From NCBI GenBank assembly GCA_029204225.1, contig CM055114.1:10253948-10317947 (forward strand): 64,000 nt of DNA, read 5' to 3'. Below, piece by piece: positions 22,778 through 35,142 of the stretch. Each line of letters starts with the position of its first letter. Position 1 is the first letter of the stretch. This stretch comes from Diphasiastrum complanatum (lineage: Eukaryota > Streptophyta > Lycopodiopsida > Lycopodiales > Lycopodiaceae). A program made the translations under genes and the position numbers. The notes under the pieces were generated by a model. It saw nothing but the letters and a program-made list of their open reading frames with translations. It did not search any database and had not been told where the DNA came from.

Positions 22778-23487
22778 AGAATGCAAAATACATGCACAAA
22801 ATTAGGCAAGATGTTTACAAAGATGTTTAGCCCCTTTTTTAAGCATCTTAAAAAGCAAAAAATCCATGTGTTCTTTTTTTACATGCATGTGTTACGTCAT
22901 GGGGGTACGGCTGCCACGTGGCATTTCCAAACTGGTCAATCAAAGTCAAAGTGCTCATTACATTTTATAAGATACATGAAAAAGTCAAAGCATGGAAGGT
23001 GCCAGGCAGAGAACATTCTTTCCAGTTCGGCTTTCTAGAAATTTTTACGTGAGGCCCAAAGAAAATTGCAAAGGAGAAAAATAAGCAGCATGATTCTTTT
23101 CTTTAGAGATAGATTTAGTTTTTGAGAAAAAGATTCTAGGGTTGTCATAAAAAGGAAAAGAAAAGGCCCATGTGCTCCTCATTACTTAGCAAATGACATT
23201 TGGCTCGGAAAAATGTCCTAAAAAATTTGGGAGTTCAAATCAAGAATAATGTTGTGTGCCCAACGCCTTCCATAAATAAATGATATGTGCTACTCTTGTA
23301 GTACCCAAATGTAATTTCATCCTTTCCGAGTATATGCTAGCACAATCAATAAAAATTTAGCCTTTTGAAGTATTCTACCAATTTTAGACTCATAACATAT
23401 ACTCTTTCAAAATTTGTATAAAATTATTGGAAAATTCTATAGCTTTGTAAACATCTTCCCTAATTTTGTGCATGTATTCTGCATTCT
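22778..23487. mobile_element. 710-bp element with 45-bp terminal inverted repeats
   Basis: 22778-22822 and the reverse complement of 23443-23487 agree at 43 of 45 positions (shared core atacatgcacaaaattagg). The interior has no transposase frame, so it is a non-autonomous DNA transposon or MITE-like unit. A perfect 12-bp palindrome tgccacgtggca, which contains the G-box core CACGTG, sits inside at about 22911. Target duplications are not evident, so the superfamily is open. Confidence 0.7.
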
Positions 23488-23719
23488 GGGCACTACATGC
23501 ATAAGAACAAAACCATGGAGTCATGGTAGTTCTTTACGAATGTAATTCCATCTACTAAAACTTAAAACTTAACATTTATTTTCATGAATAATATGTAGTA
23601 AAATAAGATGGTTTCAACTCTAAAAAAGTTTTAGAGCCTTTTCTCAATCAATACCTTCAAGACTAAAAATTCAATTGGTTTTTTCTTTCTCTAATGAGGA
23701 GATGAAATCCATGAGGAAG

Positions 23720-25190
23720 AATCAGGTATAGACGTTGCAGCCATTACCAGATAAGCGGAGGATTGTAAAATGCAAGTGGGTATACAAGCTGAAGTATGGA
23801 ACGGATGGAGATGTCTCAAAGTATAAGGCAAGACTTGTAGCGAAGGGATTCTCTCAGAGATATGGTATTGGCCATTCTGAGACCTTCTCTCTTGTCGTGA
23901 AACATTCGTCCCTATGTTTACTATTTGCATATGTAGTTGCTTATGATCTCAAGATTCATATTGTGAACGAGAAGATAGCCTTCTTGCATGGTGAGCTAGA
24001 TGAAGAAGTCTACATGGATCAACCCCCAAGCTATGTCTCGAATTCACTTTATGCATGGATAATGCATAGGAGTATCTATGGTCTGAAGCAGTCAACGCGA
24101 CAATGGTACAAGAAGAAAGATCAAGCCCTGAAATCCTTAGGATTCAAGCCACTAATGGCAGATTCCAATGTCTATGTAAGAATTATAGATGGGAAGATCA
24201 TCATTCTAGTGGTGTATGTGAACAACACTCTGATACTCTACAAGAGTGAGAAGCTTATTGCTGAAGTGAAAAATGATATCTCGAAACATTTCAAGATTGT
24301 AGATCTGGGAGAAGCCAAATGTTACCTCGGCTTACAGATTGACAAGGACTATGAGGGAGGTAAATTGTACCTTCATCAGTCCAGATATACACTGAAAATC
24401 TTAGAAGATTTTGGGATGCTGAATTGCAAAGGAGCGAATACTCCAATGCTTGCAAGAACAGTACTGACAAATGAAAATTGTTCGAGGACTGAAGAAGAAA
24501 GAGAATTGATGCAGCTTACACCATACATGAAGCTGATCAGATCGTTGATGTACCTTGTAGATAACACATGTCGTGACATTTCTTATGCCATGTTTAGGAT
24601 GAGCCAATTCTGTACGAATCCAGACTCAAATCCAGGCTTGACTCATTGGAAGATTGCAAAACAAATTTTGCAATATCTTCAATTAACAAAAGATTTTGAA
24701 TTGTGTTATTCTCGTGATGCAAGGTTCCAGATGCCTTCCTATAGTGATGCTAGTTGGGCATCCCTCAAGAACGACTGCAAAAGTGTTTCAAGAAGATGCA
24801 CATTGCGTCAGGAGCAGCAATTCTCTAGGTCAGAAAGAAGCAGACCATTGTGGCTCAGTCATTCTGCGAAGCAGAGTACGTAGCAATAGCAAAGATGGCC
24901 AATGAAATAATTTGGCTCAAATAGTTCCTTGACGAACTCAGCGAAACAAGGAATGAACCTCTGGTTTTGTAGATGGACAACACATCTGCAATACATCTGA
25001 CAAAAGACCCTGTCTTTCACTCAAGGATGAAACACATTGCAATCAAGTACCACTTGATAAGGGATCTGATCAGGAAGAAAATGTTGTAGACTACTTTTAT
25101 TGGAACGAAGGAGATGGTAGCTAACATTTTCACAAAGGCCGTAGACAAAGGTCTATTCGAGAAATAGAGGAGCAGTCTTGGAGTCATCAA
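23720..25190 (+). pseudogene. Ty1/copia reverse transcriptase-RNase H relic
   Basis: The open frame 23735-24883 begins in RT ([34 protein letters not shown]) and includes AFLHGELDEEVYMDQP, SIYGLKQSTRQWY and HFKIVDLGEAKCYLGLQ. The catalytic block reads VVYVNNTLIL, so both Asp of YVDD are Asn and the enzyme would be inactive. Beyond the stop, RNase H remnants ([27 protein letters not shown]) continue to about 25190 with stops and frame changes. It is the C-terminal half of pol; no gag or integrase adjoins it. Confidence 0.88.
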
Positions 25191-26345
25191 GCTATCGTGC
25201 TTTGAGAGAGAGCTGAAGAAACAAAATATTTCTATTGCCAAAGCCTTGCTAGTTTTCCACCATGATTTTGACAGAAAAGACACACGAAACAAAAATGTTC
25301 GCGAACAATTTCACAACACACGACACGAAATTGTTTCATGATACAGAATCATTCTTGCTCCACAAAGGACCAAGAAGATCAGCCAAGTACCAAGGGGTGC
25401 AAGTATTTGATCAGACATCATGACATCAGCAGAAGTACTCTAGAACACAGCTAATCTGCCACTCTTGTAATTCATGATTAGTTGTAGATGTTTAATCTTT
25501 TTGATCTGGAAGTTACACGATGCGACACGAAAAAGTTCGCGAACTCTATACTTTCTACTTGATGCATAATATTGTAAGACGAAAATATACAAAATACATG
25601 TCCGCCTATGAGCGAGACAATTTTGTAAGAGGATCAGCATATCCAAAAGTTCACTAGTAAGCGAGACATTATTCGTGAGAGAATTGTATTTCTCTCACAC
25701 TAATGCACTGTGTGGATCTGTTGCACAGTGCTTGAAATTAGAAGATCAATAGATAATATTGTAGCTGTTATGCGCATATTATTATGAATGATTGTATGAT
25801 CTCGAATGAATATTTGTCTGCTACTATTCGTGTATCTGATTTACTTGTTTAGTCAATTCTGCACATTGGTTTGATTTAGTTGAATGCTATAATAATCTAT
25901 AACATAGATCAGCAGTCTCTGTCTACATTCTGAAGGATTTTAGGAATGATATAGCCGGCAGTGACCAGCAATCATATCTGAATTCCACACGAACTGATTT
26001 TTATTCGCGAATGCTTTCACTTCATGTTTCGCTTCACGATTACTTGGCTATAAGCATAAATCAATTTTAGAGCTCATTTAAGTTTCATTTCGCTTTGCTT
26101 CATTTCGTCTAGTTTTCTTTTGTCTCGTTACAGAGCCTGATTGATCTTTTTGTGAATTCTTCTCTTTCGTTTCGTTTCGCCTCGTTTCATTTCGTTGCAG
26201 AGCTTGACTGGATCATGAATTCTTCTCGACCAAAAATTATTTGTGATCAGAGCAGTTTTGTGAAATGTTCGTGAATTGTTTGAGAGATTCCTATCAGTTT
26301 GTTACCAAAATTATACTGGAATTTTGCACAAATTGCACACTTTCC
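25191..26345 (+). repeat. Probable copia 3' LTR and flank
   Basis: Non-coding sequence straight after the RNase H tail, rich in ttcgcgaa and cttcatttcgtt motifs. I cannot fix the LTR edges or find a second copy, so this rests on position only. Confidence 0.35.
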
Positions 26346-26790
26346 ATCAGTAGAGTGTGATGATGACAAAGAATTGATCTACATCTTTGAAATATACATT
26401 ACAGTCTACAAAACTAGGTTCAAATCCATGATCGATTAAGAATGTGTTGATTCGATGGAACCACTCTCTGGATGATTGCTTCAAACTGTACAAAGCTTTA
26501 TGGAGTTTGCATACATGATCTTCTCAACCATTGAGGATATAGCCTCTGGATGGATCATGTAGATGTCCTCCTTGATAACTCCATTGAGAAATGCCGTTTG
26601 TACATCCATTTGGTGCACCTCAAGATTCACTATAGTAGCATACGAAAGTAGTAGTCGAATAGAGGTATGTTGACGATTGGGCTAAAAGTTTTGAAGTAGT
26701 CGATATTGGGAATCTATGAGAACCCCCTTGCCATGAGTCAAGCTTTCCTTCTATTGATACTGCCATCTACATCATATTTGATCCTGAATG
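26346..26790 (-). pseudogene. Copia reverse transcriptase fragment, minus strand
   Basis: The minus strand reads VNIPLFDYYF, then KWMYKRHFSMELSRRTSTDP, HVCKLHKALYSLKQSSREWF and INTFLIDHGFEPSFVDCNVY, with frame changes. This is RT before the YVDD block (usual KL-x-K-x-LYGLKQ-x-x-R-x-W motif). Confidence 0.7.
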
Positions 26791-26872
26791 CTGAAAATAA
26801 AAAAGACATCTATCTTGACTTTTGGGATTTGATAAAATTTCCATCATGCATGTAGTTGTAGAACTTGAAAAG

Positions 26873-27482
26873 GCCAAAATTGTAGGAACTCGAGCCAATC
26901 CACATGCAGTAAGTCAAGTTTGCCAAATGTGACATGCAAACAAACTCAAACTTGTATTGGCACATGCATGAACATTTGTACATATGCATTCTAGAACATG
27001 ACACATGTACGAAAAATATAGATGAAGTCGCATTTCTCAACATGCAAAGTTGTAGGTGTCAAAAACTTTTGGTAAAAACTACTCTTAGAAATGGACCAAT
27101 GAGGCTCAAGTCTTGATCTACCTTGAGCTAGTACCATTCATTATATATGTAAGTGAGTACTCTCACTATTTTGTTGATGAATCAAGAATTGAAGCCATTC
27201 TCTAGTCATTTTGGATTTTTATTTTGTAAGCTTGAATTGTCCATTATCTCTCTACCCAAGGAGAAGGCCTTGCTCATACATTAATTTTCTTTGTACTTTC
27301 TCCACACGTGTGAAAGTAATCCATTATTGATGGTTAGCATGTTAGATTGTGATTTAGCCATAGAATCTAGAGATAGATATTGTTTTTCAAGCTACAATTG
27401 ATCTACGTGCAAACACAAAGCTTAGAAAGATCATTCATAGTTTGAAAGTACATCCAACACATGTGAGCTTCTGGAAATTTCA
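26873..27482 (+). repeat. Probable 5' LTR of decayed copia element 2
   Basis: Ends in aaatttca just before a copia primer-binding site. It shares the cacacgtgtga motif (27303) with the LTRs at 41140. The left edge (tgtaggaactcg) is a guess. Confidence 0.4.
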
Positions 27483-27484
27483 TG

Positions 27485-27497
27485 TGGTATCAGAGCC
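27485..27497 (+). promoter_or_regulatory. Copia primer-binding site (initiator tRNA-Met)
   Basis: tggtatcagagcc is complementary to the 3' end of plant initiator tRNA-Met and lies 2 nt after the LTR end. It marks the start of the element whose gag begins at 28208. Confidence 0.85.
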
Positions 27498-28207
27498 AAA
27501 CTAGGCTAAGCATGCTATAATCATTTCAAGTATGAGATATTTTGAATTGTATTCAAGCTAGTAAGCAGTTTTTCACAATTTTCTATTATTTCTTGAAAAG
27601 TTTGTGAATCAAAGAGACCAAAATAGAAGTTTTCATATCTAAACATGTACTGTACGAATTTCTGATATTTCACACGTGTGAAAATCAGCCAACTTCATTC
27701 CTCTTGCTCTCTTTGATGCCTAATCCAAAGATAGTGACTAGATAGCTTGTTGGAAAGTTAGAAAAGTCTAGTTTCCATTGCAATTTGTTTCAAATCGATT
27801 TGATGAGCCAATCAAAAGTAATAAGCTTTTGATTAAGGGTAGGTAGGATGCCTAGACCTGTGTGTTGATTTGATCAAAAATTTCTTGTTTGATCCAAAAA
27901 CCCATATCTATGCATACCAATCACACAAACTTGAGATCTAAACATTGTTCTGAGTTGTTTGACACATTGTTTCATACAAAACCATTGTATTTGAGTCAAT
28001 TGTGGTTTCTTTGAGCATTCCACACATGACTCCATTGCAAATTGAGAGGTTGATCTAATTTGAAAAATATTGGTAGAAATTTTGAGTTTTATCTGAAATT
28101 TTGTTGCAGGATCTTGCATAGGAATTGGTAGTACACCCTTTGTGAGTCCTATAGTGAGAGAGAAGCAACATATCTTTTTGTTCATTACAAGAATTTTTCA
28201 CACATTA

Positions 28208-29757
28208 ATGGCCTCTATGGGATCCTACCTGTTAGAAGCTAGTGAAAGATTGAACACCTCCAATTACTCAAGTTTGGAAGGTTAGAATGGAGTCTATCCT
28301 AATACTCCAAGATGAAATGGACATAGTTCTTGGACTTGAGGGGGACCTAAGTACAACAATAAGTGCAAAAATATAAGAAGAGAGCTAGGATGGCCCTTCA
28401 TTTTATCAAAATGAATGTCTTTAATGAGATCTAGAGAAATTGGCTCTTGCACCTCTTCCAAGGAAGCTTGGGATGCACTCAAAGCTATCTATGAGGCCAA
28501 GAATACCACTAGAATACTCACTTTAAGGAATCAATTTTTTTAAAGTTTCCAAAGAAGTGATGAGAGTGCTTCTAATTATGTATTGAGAATACTTGTGTTG
28601 GAGTCTCAATCAACCAAAGTGAGCTAGTTCAAGTCATCCTTAATGGCTTGAAAGAATAATATGAACACCTTGTCCAATCCTATGCTTTCAAGGAGGAGTT
28701 GCCAAACTTGGAGACTCTTCAAGAAATACTTATTTCTAAGGAAGCAAGAGAAAGGTACAAGCTTTTGAGGATGGAAAAGCTATCTCTCAATAATAATGAA
28801 GATGGCAAAGCACTATTTGTCAAAGACAAGCACAAAGGGAGGAACAAGAACCAACACTATGATGCCTTCAACAAAGACAAATGAAAAGACAAAGACAAAG
28901 ATGGAAAAGAAGATGATTCTTACCTTCCTTCTTCCTCCAAGTTCAAGAAAAAGAAGTTCAAGTGTTTCTTTTGTGGTAAGAAAGGTCATTATGCCACTAA
29001 TTGCTTCAATAAGAAGAATAAACTCAAGCAAGCCAACATCATCAATGAGAAAGAAGAAGATTCCATTGCAAGTAAAGGAGAAGAATCCCTTACGGTATCA
29101 AGTTTATCCTCTTCACCCTTCGAGAAGGATGGATCATGGTATATTGATAGTGGTGTTTCATCACACATGTGTTGCTCCAAGTTCTTTTGTTCCTAAACTC
29201 ACAAAGAACCTTATAAGTGTTGTGGTCAATTTCTTGATAATGGCCTTGATGTGAAATTCAACGTCAATACTTGTACTATTAAGAAAGGTGATGAGATCCT
29301 TGCACATGGATCTAGATATGGAGGCATTTTTAAGTTAAATCCACATGGAAGTGCAATTTCTTGTGATGTTGCTGATATGACTAATATTTCCAAGGAGTTA
29401 TGGCATAGGAGATTGGGACATCCCAATTTCAAATCAAATCCATACTTTCTATGGTCAAAGATGCAAAAGCTATTGGCTTACCAAGATCACTTTCCAAAGA
29501 GATCAAGCCATGTGAGGCTTGTGCAATAGCAAAATCACATAAGAAGCCATGTCCAAGTTCTTCCATCAAGACTGCACATCCATTAGAGTTGATACACTCG
29601 GATGTACATTTTTCATGATCTAAAAGCAAGGGAGGAGCCACTTGCTTTGTTACTTTTATTGATGATTTCACAAGATACACATGGTTATATCTTCTTCCCT
29701 CTAAAGCTATGGTGTATGATTATTTCCTTATTTTCAAAGTTTTTGCTGAAAAAAGTG
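28208..29757 (+). pseudogene. Copia element 2: gag-protease-integrase relic
   Basis: Starts MASMGSYLLEASERLN, close to the Gag start of the 41-kb element (MASINAYLLDTSERLN). It keeps LPNLETLQEILISKEARERY, a zinc knuckle CFFCGKKGHYATNC (28962), the protease motif WYIDSGVSSHM (29140), pre-integrase ELWHRRLGHPNF and integrase pieces HPLELIHSDVHF and FVTFIDDFTRYTWLYLLPSK. Stops and frameshifts occur throughout. The segment between knuckle and protease reads KQANIINEKEE, whose CAA matches the TAA that separates gag and pol in the 41-kb element. It breaks off in the integrase at about 29757 and is fused to a minus-strand copia piece. Confidence 0.85.
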
Positions 29758-29759
29758 TC

Positions 29760-30428
29760 TTGGATGGAATCAATCTCCTCCTACATTGCTTTTTGCCATA
29801 TCTCTTGATCGTTGGCTCAGTAGACAAAATGATGTTGCTCATAGGTGCAAGATTTACTTGAAAACTATTAGGTTTCGTCTTCTCTCTCATGGAACGCTAT
29901 AGCTCTCTCTCTGTGCTATAGACTCAGCAACTTTGCCTTCCTTGTCACTCATGAGCTTTGTATACCACTTAGGCAATTTTCGTTGAGGTGATCCACTATG
30001 AGGTGAATAAAAATCCCAAGGTGCATCTTTTTCCTTCCTTTTGTTACTTGCAACTTTGGCCTTTTTTGATGCAATGGGTTTTTTTCTCACTTTTCATCTA
30101 GTCTCCACAATGGGAGGAGTACCACGTCCTTCATCCTCATCTTGATGATCTTCCTATGGTGGTGGAGTCACTTCGTCATCGAGAAACTTGGATAGTTCAT
30201 CACTACTCCTTTCTTCATCTCCAAACCTATGGATCTCATCAAACAATACATCACGACTTATGTGCATGTTTCTCCCAAGTGGATCATAGCATCTATACCC
30301 CTTAGTTTGCTCCTCATACATTGTAAAGATGTAGTTCAAGGCCTTCACATGCATTTTGCTCCATTTACTCTTGGGTACACACGACCTCCAAATACTCACA
30401 ATCCATCCATCTTAGGCTTCTTACCACG
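29760..30428 (-). pseudogene. Copia integrase tail and linker, minus strand
   Basis: The minus strand reads YIFTMYEEQTKGYRCYDPLG, NMHISRDVLFDE, then a charged linker (PQRKLPKWYTKLMSDKEGK) and WQKAM, EEIDSI just before where RT should start. These are the end of the copia integrase and the integrase-RT linker. Stops interrupt it. It meets the + strand element 2 at 29757. Confidence 0.8.
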
Positions 30429-30429
30429 T

Positions 30430-31120
30430 GGCAGAGCCACGCTTGGAAGTGCCACACACAGCTGTTATTTAACCACTTATCATGTGACATGTATCTTTGC
30501 AGATTTGCCACGCGTGGAAAAAACGTTTGTTGTAAAAAAAAAATTGAACGATTGTGAATAATATGTTGATAAACAACAATTTTATGATTAATTTAAAAGT
30601 AAATGAGATTTTTTTTGAGGTTTTAAATAAGTGTGTACTAACAATAAAATGTGAACAAAAAATCAAATGATCATTATGTCAAGTTATTATGCTCCGATGA
30701 ATTACAATTATTATCAGTTGAATATAACCTGTTGTCTTATGCATTTATATGATCTGTTTATATGAAAGTTCCATAATCAGAATTTGGCATTAACCTCAAT
30801 ATGGTATTAATGGATAAAAATGTAAGTGTGAGCTAAATTTGCACTTGAAAGGATGCTAAGGACCTTGCAATTGAGAGCCATGTTATAGCTTGTTAAGCTA
30901 ATTTGTTGATTAAAAAATTGCAATGTTATACATGTTTGTGTGTTTGCAAAGGTGAATGAAACTTGTTCTCACTAAATAGATAAAATGTATTTTGATATTC
31001 ACAAGGTACATGCTTGAGTTTGGCTCAAAGCCTTTTGTACACATCTTGGAAGAGGACGATTGAAGTTGTATTTGATGAATAGCTTTTCACCACATTTAAT
31101 GGGCATGGCACATACCATTA
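30430..31120. other. No gene recognised
   Basis: AT-rich, with accacgtggca and gccacgcgtggaa motifs at 30424-30520 but no coding signature. Confidence 0.4.
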
Positions 31121-31213
31121 CATATGTACCTTTTGAGTTCATTGGTGCGTTTCTCAAAATCACAATTAGTTAATGAAGGGCGACCAATGGAACTATTTAT
31201 ATATGCAGCAATA

Positions 31214-32079
31214 TTGCCATGTTTTCTGGATGCCCATCACAGAGAGAAGCATATTTCAGTGAAGGCCACATTTATACATGTTTCACCTTCTGATTCCATG
31301 CCATTGTTGACAGGGTTAAATAGAATCAACAAGTAAGCAATGTTATGTAGTTCACTTTTTCGGCTAGCCATGTATGTTCCTTGTTTTTATTCAATCTGTG
31401 TTAAGGCTGAATTTATTAATGTTTGATATTGCCTCGCCATGAATGCATGTCTACTTGTATATTGAATGAGGAAGCAGTGGTGAAGACGGAGTTGAAAGAT
31501 GTGTTGTTCTCAGTGAGAAAATTGGGAGAGAGTGACGCATCATATCTTGAAAGTAACTTCACAACAGAAGAGTTGGCTCAAGTTCAGATTGTTAGAGATC
31601 TGGAGAAGAGAAAGGGGATTTTGCCATGGTACCCACTTACACGCTTTATGTTGGCAAAGATTGTGTATACTGTAAGTGCTTCTCTTGTCTCTAAAAAAGA
31701 TTCCATCACTTTCATTTTTTGTTTGAAAATTTCAAGATGCATAATGTATTGTTTTTTATGTATCCAGAATGAGATTCAGCGGGAGGTTGATGAGCTATTG
31801 AGTAAGAAGACAAACACATCAACTCAACCAAAACATCAGGCCGATGTTGAATGCGTATAAGAAAAAAAAAATGGCAATCAAATGAGTAAATTATTGGGTG
31901 TCGTGGATCCCAAGAATGGAGATCAGTGGTTTAGAATAATAATCACAAAAGCTTTGGAAGAAAAGGGATTCTCATTGGGTTTGGAGAAATTGAATGCTTT
32001 GCGTTTGGCAGATGTTTCTAATGAGACCAGGTGTCTGTGGCTCAAAAATTGCTTGGGAGGAGCTGTGGCTCGAGACTAG
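31214..32079 (+). CDS. Unrecognised host-type exons (gene fragment)
   Basis: Several + strand blocks look like real exons. Block 1 ends at about 31331 (HISVKATFIHVSPSDSMPLL, GLNRIN) at a strong donor aa|gtaagc. Block 2 (about 31462-31671) reads KTELKDVLFSVRKLGESDAS, LAQVQIVRDLEKRKGILPWY, PLTRFMLAKIVYT and ends ACT|gtaagt. Block 3 (31768-31860) follows acceptor tatccag and reads EIQREVDELLSKK to a stop. Block 4 (31882-32079) reads DQWFRIIITKALEEKGFSLG and ends at a stop; it may continue block 3 after a frameshift in the A-run at 31861-31870. I do not recognise the family and assign no function. The composition is unlike the surrounding retroelements. The phases of blocks 1 and 2 do not join directly, so it may be a pseudogene or a captured fragment. 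Confidence 0.45.
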
Positions 32080-32084
32080 TGCAT

Positions 32085-32765
32085 CAATCCTAGATCGCTC
32101 ATGTCAAAAGCATTGGAAAGATCTGATTTGATTTCATCAATTAAGCTCTCATTACTTCTTGTAATAATCAAATCATCCACGTACCACACATTGAATACTA
32201 TATCTGAATCTTGCCTTAGAATGTAAAGATTAGGATCAGCATCACTCTTTACCATTCCCCTTCACTTAAAGTGTTCATCAATGCAAGAGTACCACGCCTG
32301 TGGTGCTTGCTTCAATCCATAAATAGTTTTGTTGAGCTTACAAACAAGGTGCTCTCTCCTTGGCTCAACAAATCCTTGAGGTTGTACTAAGTACACCTCC
32401 TCATCCAGTACTCCATTAAGAAAAGCAGATTTAACATCCATTTGCTAGATCTTCCAACCATAGAAAGCAGAAATAGCAATGACAAAACATATAGTTACCA
32501 TCTTAGCTACGGGCGCAAAGGTTTCCTCAAAATCAATACCTTCTTGCTGCTCAAATCCTCTCGCAACCAACCGTGCTTTGTACTTGTTGAGTTGATCATC
32601 CGCTCCATATTTCTTATAAATCCATTTGCAAGTGATAGGCTTCTTACCACCAGGTAGCTCAACCAAATTTCACGTCCTATTTTTCGATATGGCTTCTATT
32701 TCTGTATCCATAGCTGCACGCCATTCCTTGTGCTCCTTTGCTTCATCAAAATTTTTTGGTTCTTG
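32085..32765 (-). pseudogene. Copia reverse transcriptase fragment, minus strand
   Basis: The minus strand runs EPKNFDEAKEHKEWRAAMDT, a stop where Trp is usual, then [50 protein letters not shown], the [13 protein letters not shown] block, [14 protein letters not shown], and the catalytic NVWYVDDLIIT (about 32160-32185). The YVDD is intact but stops and a frame change make it a relic. It ends 12 bp before the outer-element LTR starts. Confidence 0.85.
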
Positions 32766-32777
32766 AGCCTTGAGCAC

Positions 32778-33177
32778 TGTTAGGGCCTCTTTTGATGGGG
32801 GGTTGGTCCAGCCAAAACGTCCTAAAAGGGTCAAGGAGCCCCACCTCTAATGGTGGTTCGGCCCTACGTGAGCAATAGAGGATTTGCCACTTCCAACCCT
32901 TATGGCCTTCTCTATTGCCCCGTACTCCCCAACCGATGAGAGTTTTCCAGGTTCTCAAAGATACAATTGCAAGGAGGGGGTACTGTCACTTTTGGTGCAA
33001 TGATTCACTAGCTTTCTAGGGTTACGGTTCCGTAAAACTTCTGATCACTAATTCGCATTAGGATCTTGCTAATGTCTCTTTCCCCATTGAATTAGTGAAA
33101 ATCTTACATGGGCTTGCAACCGATTTATTGCCTATGATGTGCTCGTGGTGTGCAAGTTATACGCACCGCTTTGTTTG
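32778..33177 (-). repeat. Outer Ty3-like LTR, copy A, first part
   Basis: Aligns with 49815-50222 from the shared terminus tgttagggcct to accgctttgtttg, where the second LTR element is inserted. On the minus strand this terminus is the 3' end of the element's 3' LTR. Confidence 0.88.
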
Positions 33178-35107
33178 TGTGATAGAAGGTTATACCATTT
33201 CTTAAAAGTTTTCTTGAATTGGTGCTACTCAAGCCTATTTATTGGAAGTTCATTGCATAAATATTTTGACTATGGAACTGTCTAACCAAATAACTAAGAC
33301 ATTTACTAGTAATTAGCAATGGTCGGGTATCTAACGACATTATCTCTGTCCAAGGCATTGTCTAACAAAGTATCTAAGGATATATTTACTAGCTAAAAGT
33401 AGTTGCAGCAGTCGCTTAATATGAGGGCACTATATACTTCGAGTGTTGCTCCAGCAGCATCCAAAAGGAAATTGTCGACCTTCTAAAGACAAATCAAAAT
33501 GTATGCGAGTTTAAGGCAGCTAACGGCCAACGATGGCCTTGTGCCTTTCTAGTGTATGTGTTTATGCAAAATACTCTCTTACTAGCCAATTTGGCTGTCT
33601 ACGGCCGTTTCTAGGGATTACACCTCTAAGGCAGTTTTCTGGCTCTCCATGTAGGCCTTAACAATTCATTTGGATAGGTTTCAAGCATCGCCTCAACACT
33701 TATCTGCAACGTTTTAGAAAGATGTGGCATCGGTTTCCAAGGCATACACCTCTTAGGACTTTCTCTTATGAAGTGACAGATTTCTTAAGGCAGCATAGTC
33801 TTTGATAGCAAGCGGTTTCTAGGCATTTTCCCAAAACCAACAGCCATCTTTCTCAAATGGCAGGTCCTGATCATTCTTATGATCATTTTTCCAAGAAGCG
33901 ACCATATACAAAGGTAGATTTCAGATGTTCTTCTTGCCATATGCAACGACAGTCATCTAACTTCTTTAAGCGGTAGTTCCAGCGGTCTTCTAAAGTTCTA
34001 TATGGCAGTTTAGCGACAACCTACATCAGACTAGCACATTTTCAGGTGACTATTCTCAACTAGCCTACCATTGCACCTTCAAAAGCCGTTTGTCCTTGTA
34101 TCTCAAGTGGTTTTCAGCAATGCATATGGATGTTTTCTAGGTAGTAGATGTGTACAACCATTAAGCAGTTTGTAGATCTGTTCTACAAACACTCAGGCTT
34201 TTGAATAGACAGATCCATGTGGTAATAAACACCTTACTAGTTAATGAATAGACACCAACACCTGTCAACTCTTCATTGGATACTTTCCTCTGTAGCAGTT
34301 GCTAAGGCTCTTCTCTATTCCACGCCCTCTCTCTGGCTATAACATGCCAAAACTCTGCATTTTTCTATTATTCATTCATGTCTTGCAGATTTGCTCTGCT
34401 CTTAGGAAGAAGGAGCAGAGGGTGACAGACTTTGTGGCTTATGCCATTGTACTTTTTTTTTCCTATGAATGAATCAGAACATCCATGCTTTGTTTCTGTT
34501 TTGAATGATCCTGTGAATGTCATTGTGGTTCTGTTGAACAATGGATTCTATTCTCTGTAGATTTGTAACTAGTCCTAACCAGTATTAATCGAACTATTCA
34601 GTGGATCAGGATTCCTTTTACAAAACTCTAGTGTAACAAGTTTATCTTGGCTATTGAGGGACAAGATAGTTCATTGTAAGTATTGTCAGAGCAATCATTT
34701 GGCCTTGTGAAATATGATGTTTTGTCTAAGTTGAAACCTGGATTATAGTGCACAGATCTTTTTCTTGGCCCTATTTGTGATCTTAATACTGAGTTGTAGG
34801 TTAGTTTCTCCAAGATACTGTTCTCCAAAAGCTGGACTTCATGGTTGACCATTCTGAACCTGTTTTATGATGTTTCAAGTACTTTGTACGAAACTTATGG
34901 CAGTACTGGCTGCCTTCTATGAATATCTTTAGATAACCAGTTTGTTTCCACCTTCATTATGCCATATCACTGAACATCAGTGCTAAATCCTAATTTCCAC
35001 CAATAATGACAGAATATCTCTTATATGTGCTCTCTTCTTGGGGAACGACACTTATATACTACATTCTATTGAACTTTCTAGTAAGTAGGCTGCGACATAA
35101 ACCTTTC
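33178..35107 (+). repeat. Left LTR of the nested small element
   Basis: Starts tgtgatagaaggttatacc and ends just before the primer site. Its first 1.1 kb matches 36330-37765. No ORF of note. Confidence 0.72.
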
Positions 35108-35109
35108 TT

Positions 35110-35127
35110 TGGCACCGTTGCCGAGGA
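35110..35127 (+). promoter_or_regulatory. Primer-binding site of the nested small element
   Basis: tggcaccgttgccgaggag resembles the tggcgccgttgccgggga primer sites of plant Ty3/gypsy elements of the Athila type. It sits 2 nt after the left LTR. Confidence 0.7.
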
Positions 35128-35142
35128 GCACAGCCAATAGGA

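Noticed and set aside
29760-32765. Treating the minus-strand integrase tail (29.8-30.4 kb) and minus-strand RT (32.1-32.8 kb) as one element
   Set aside because: On the minus strand RT would come before the integrase tail, the reverse of copia order, so they are separate pieces.
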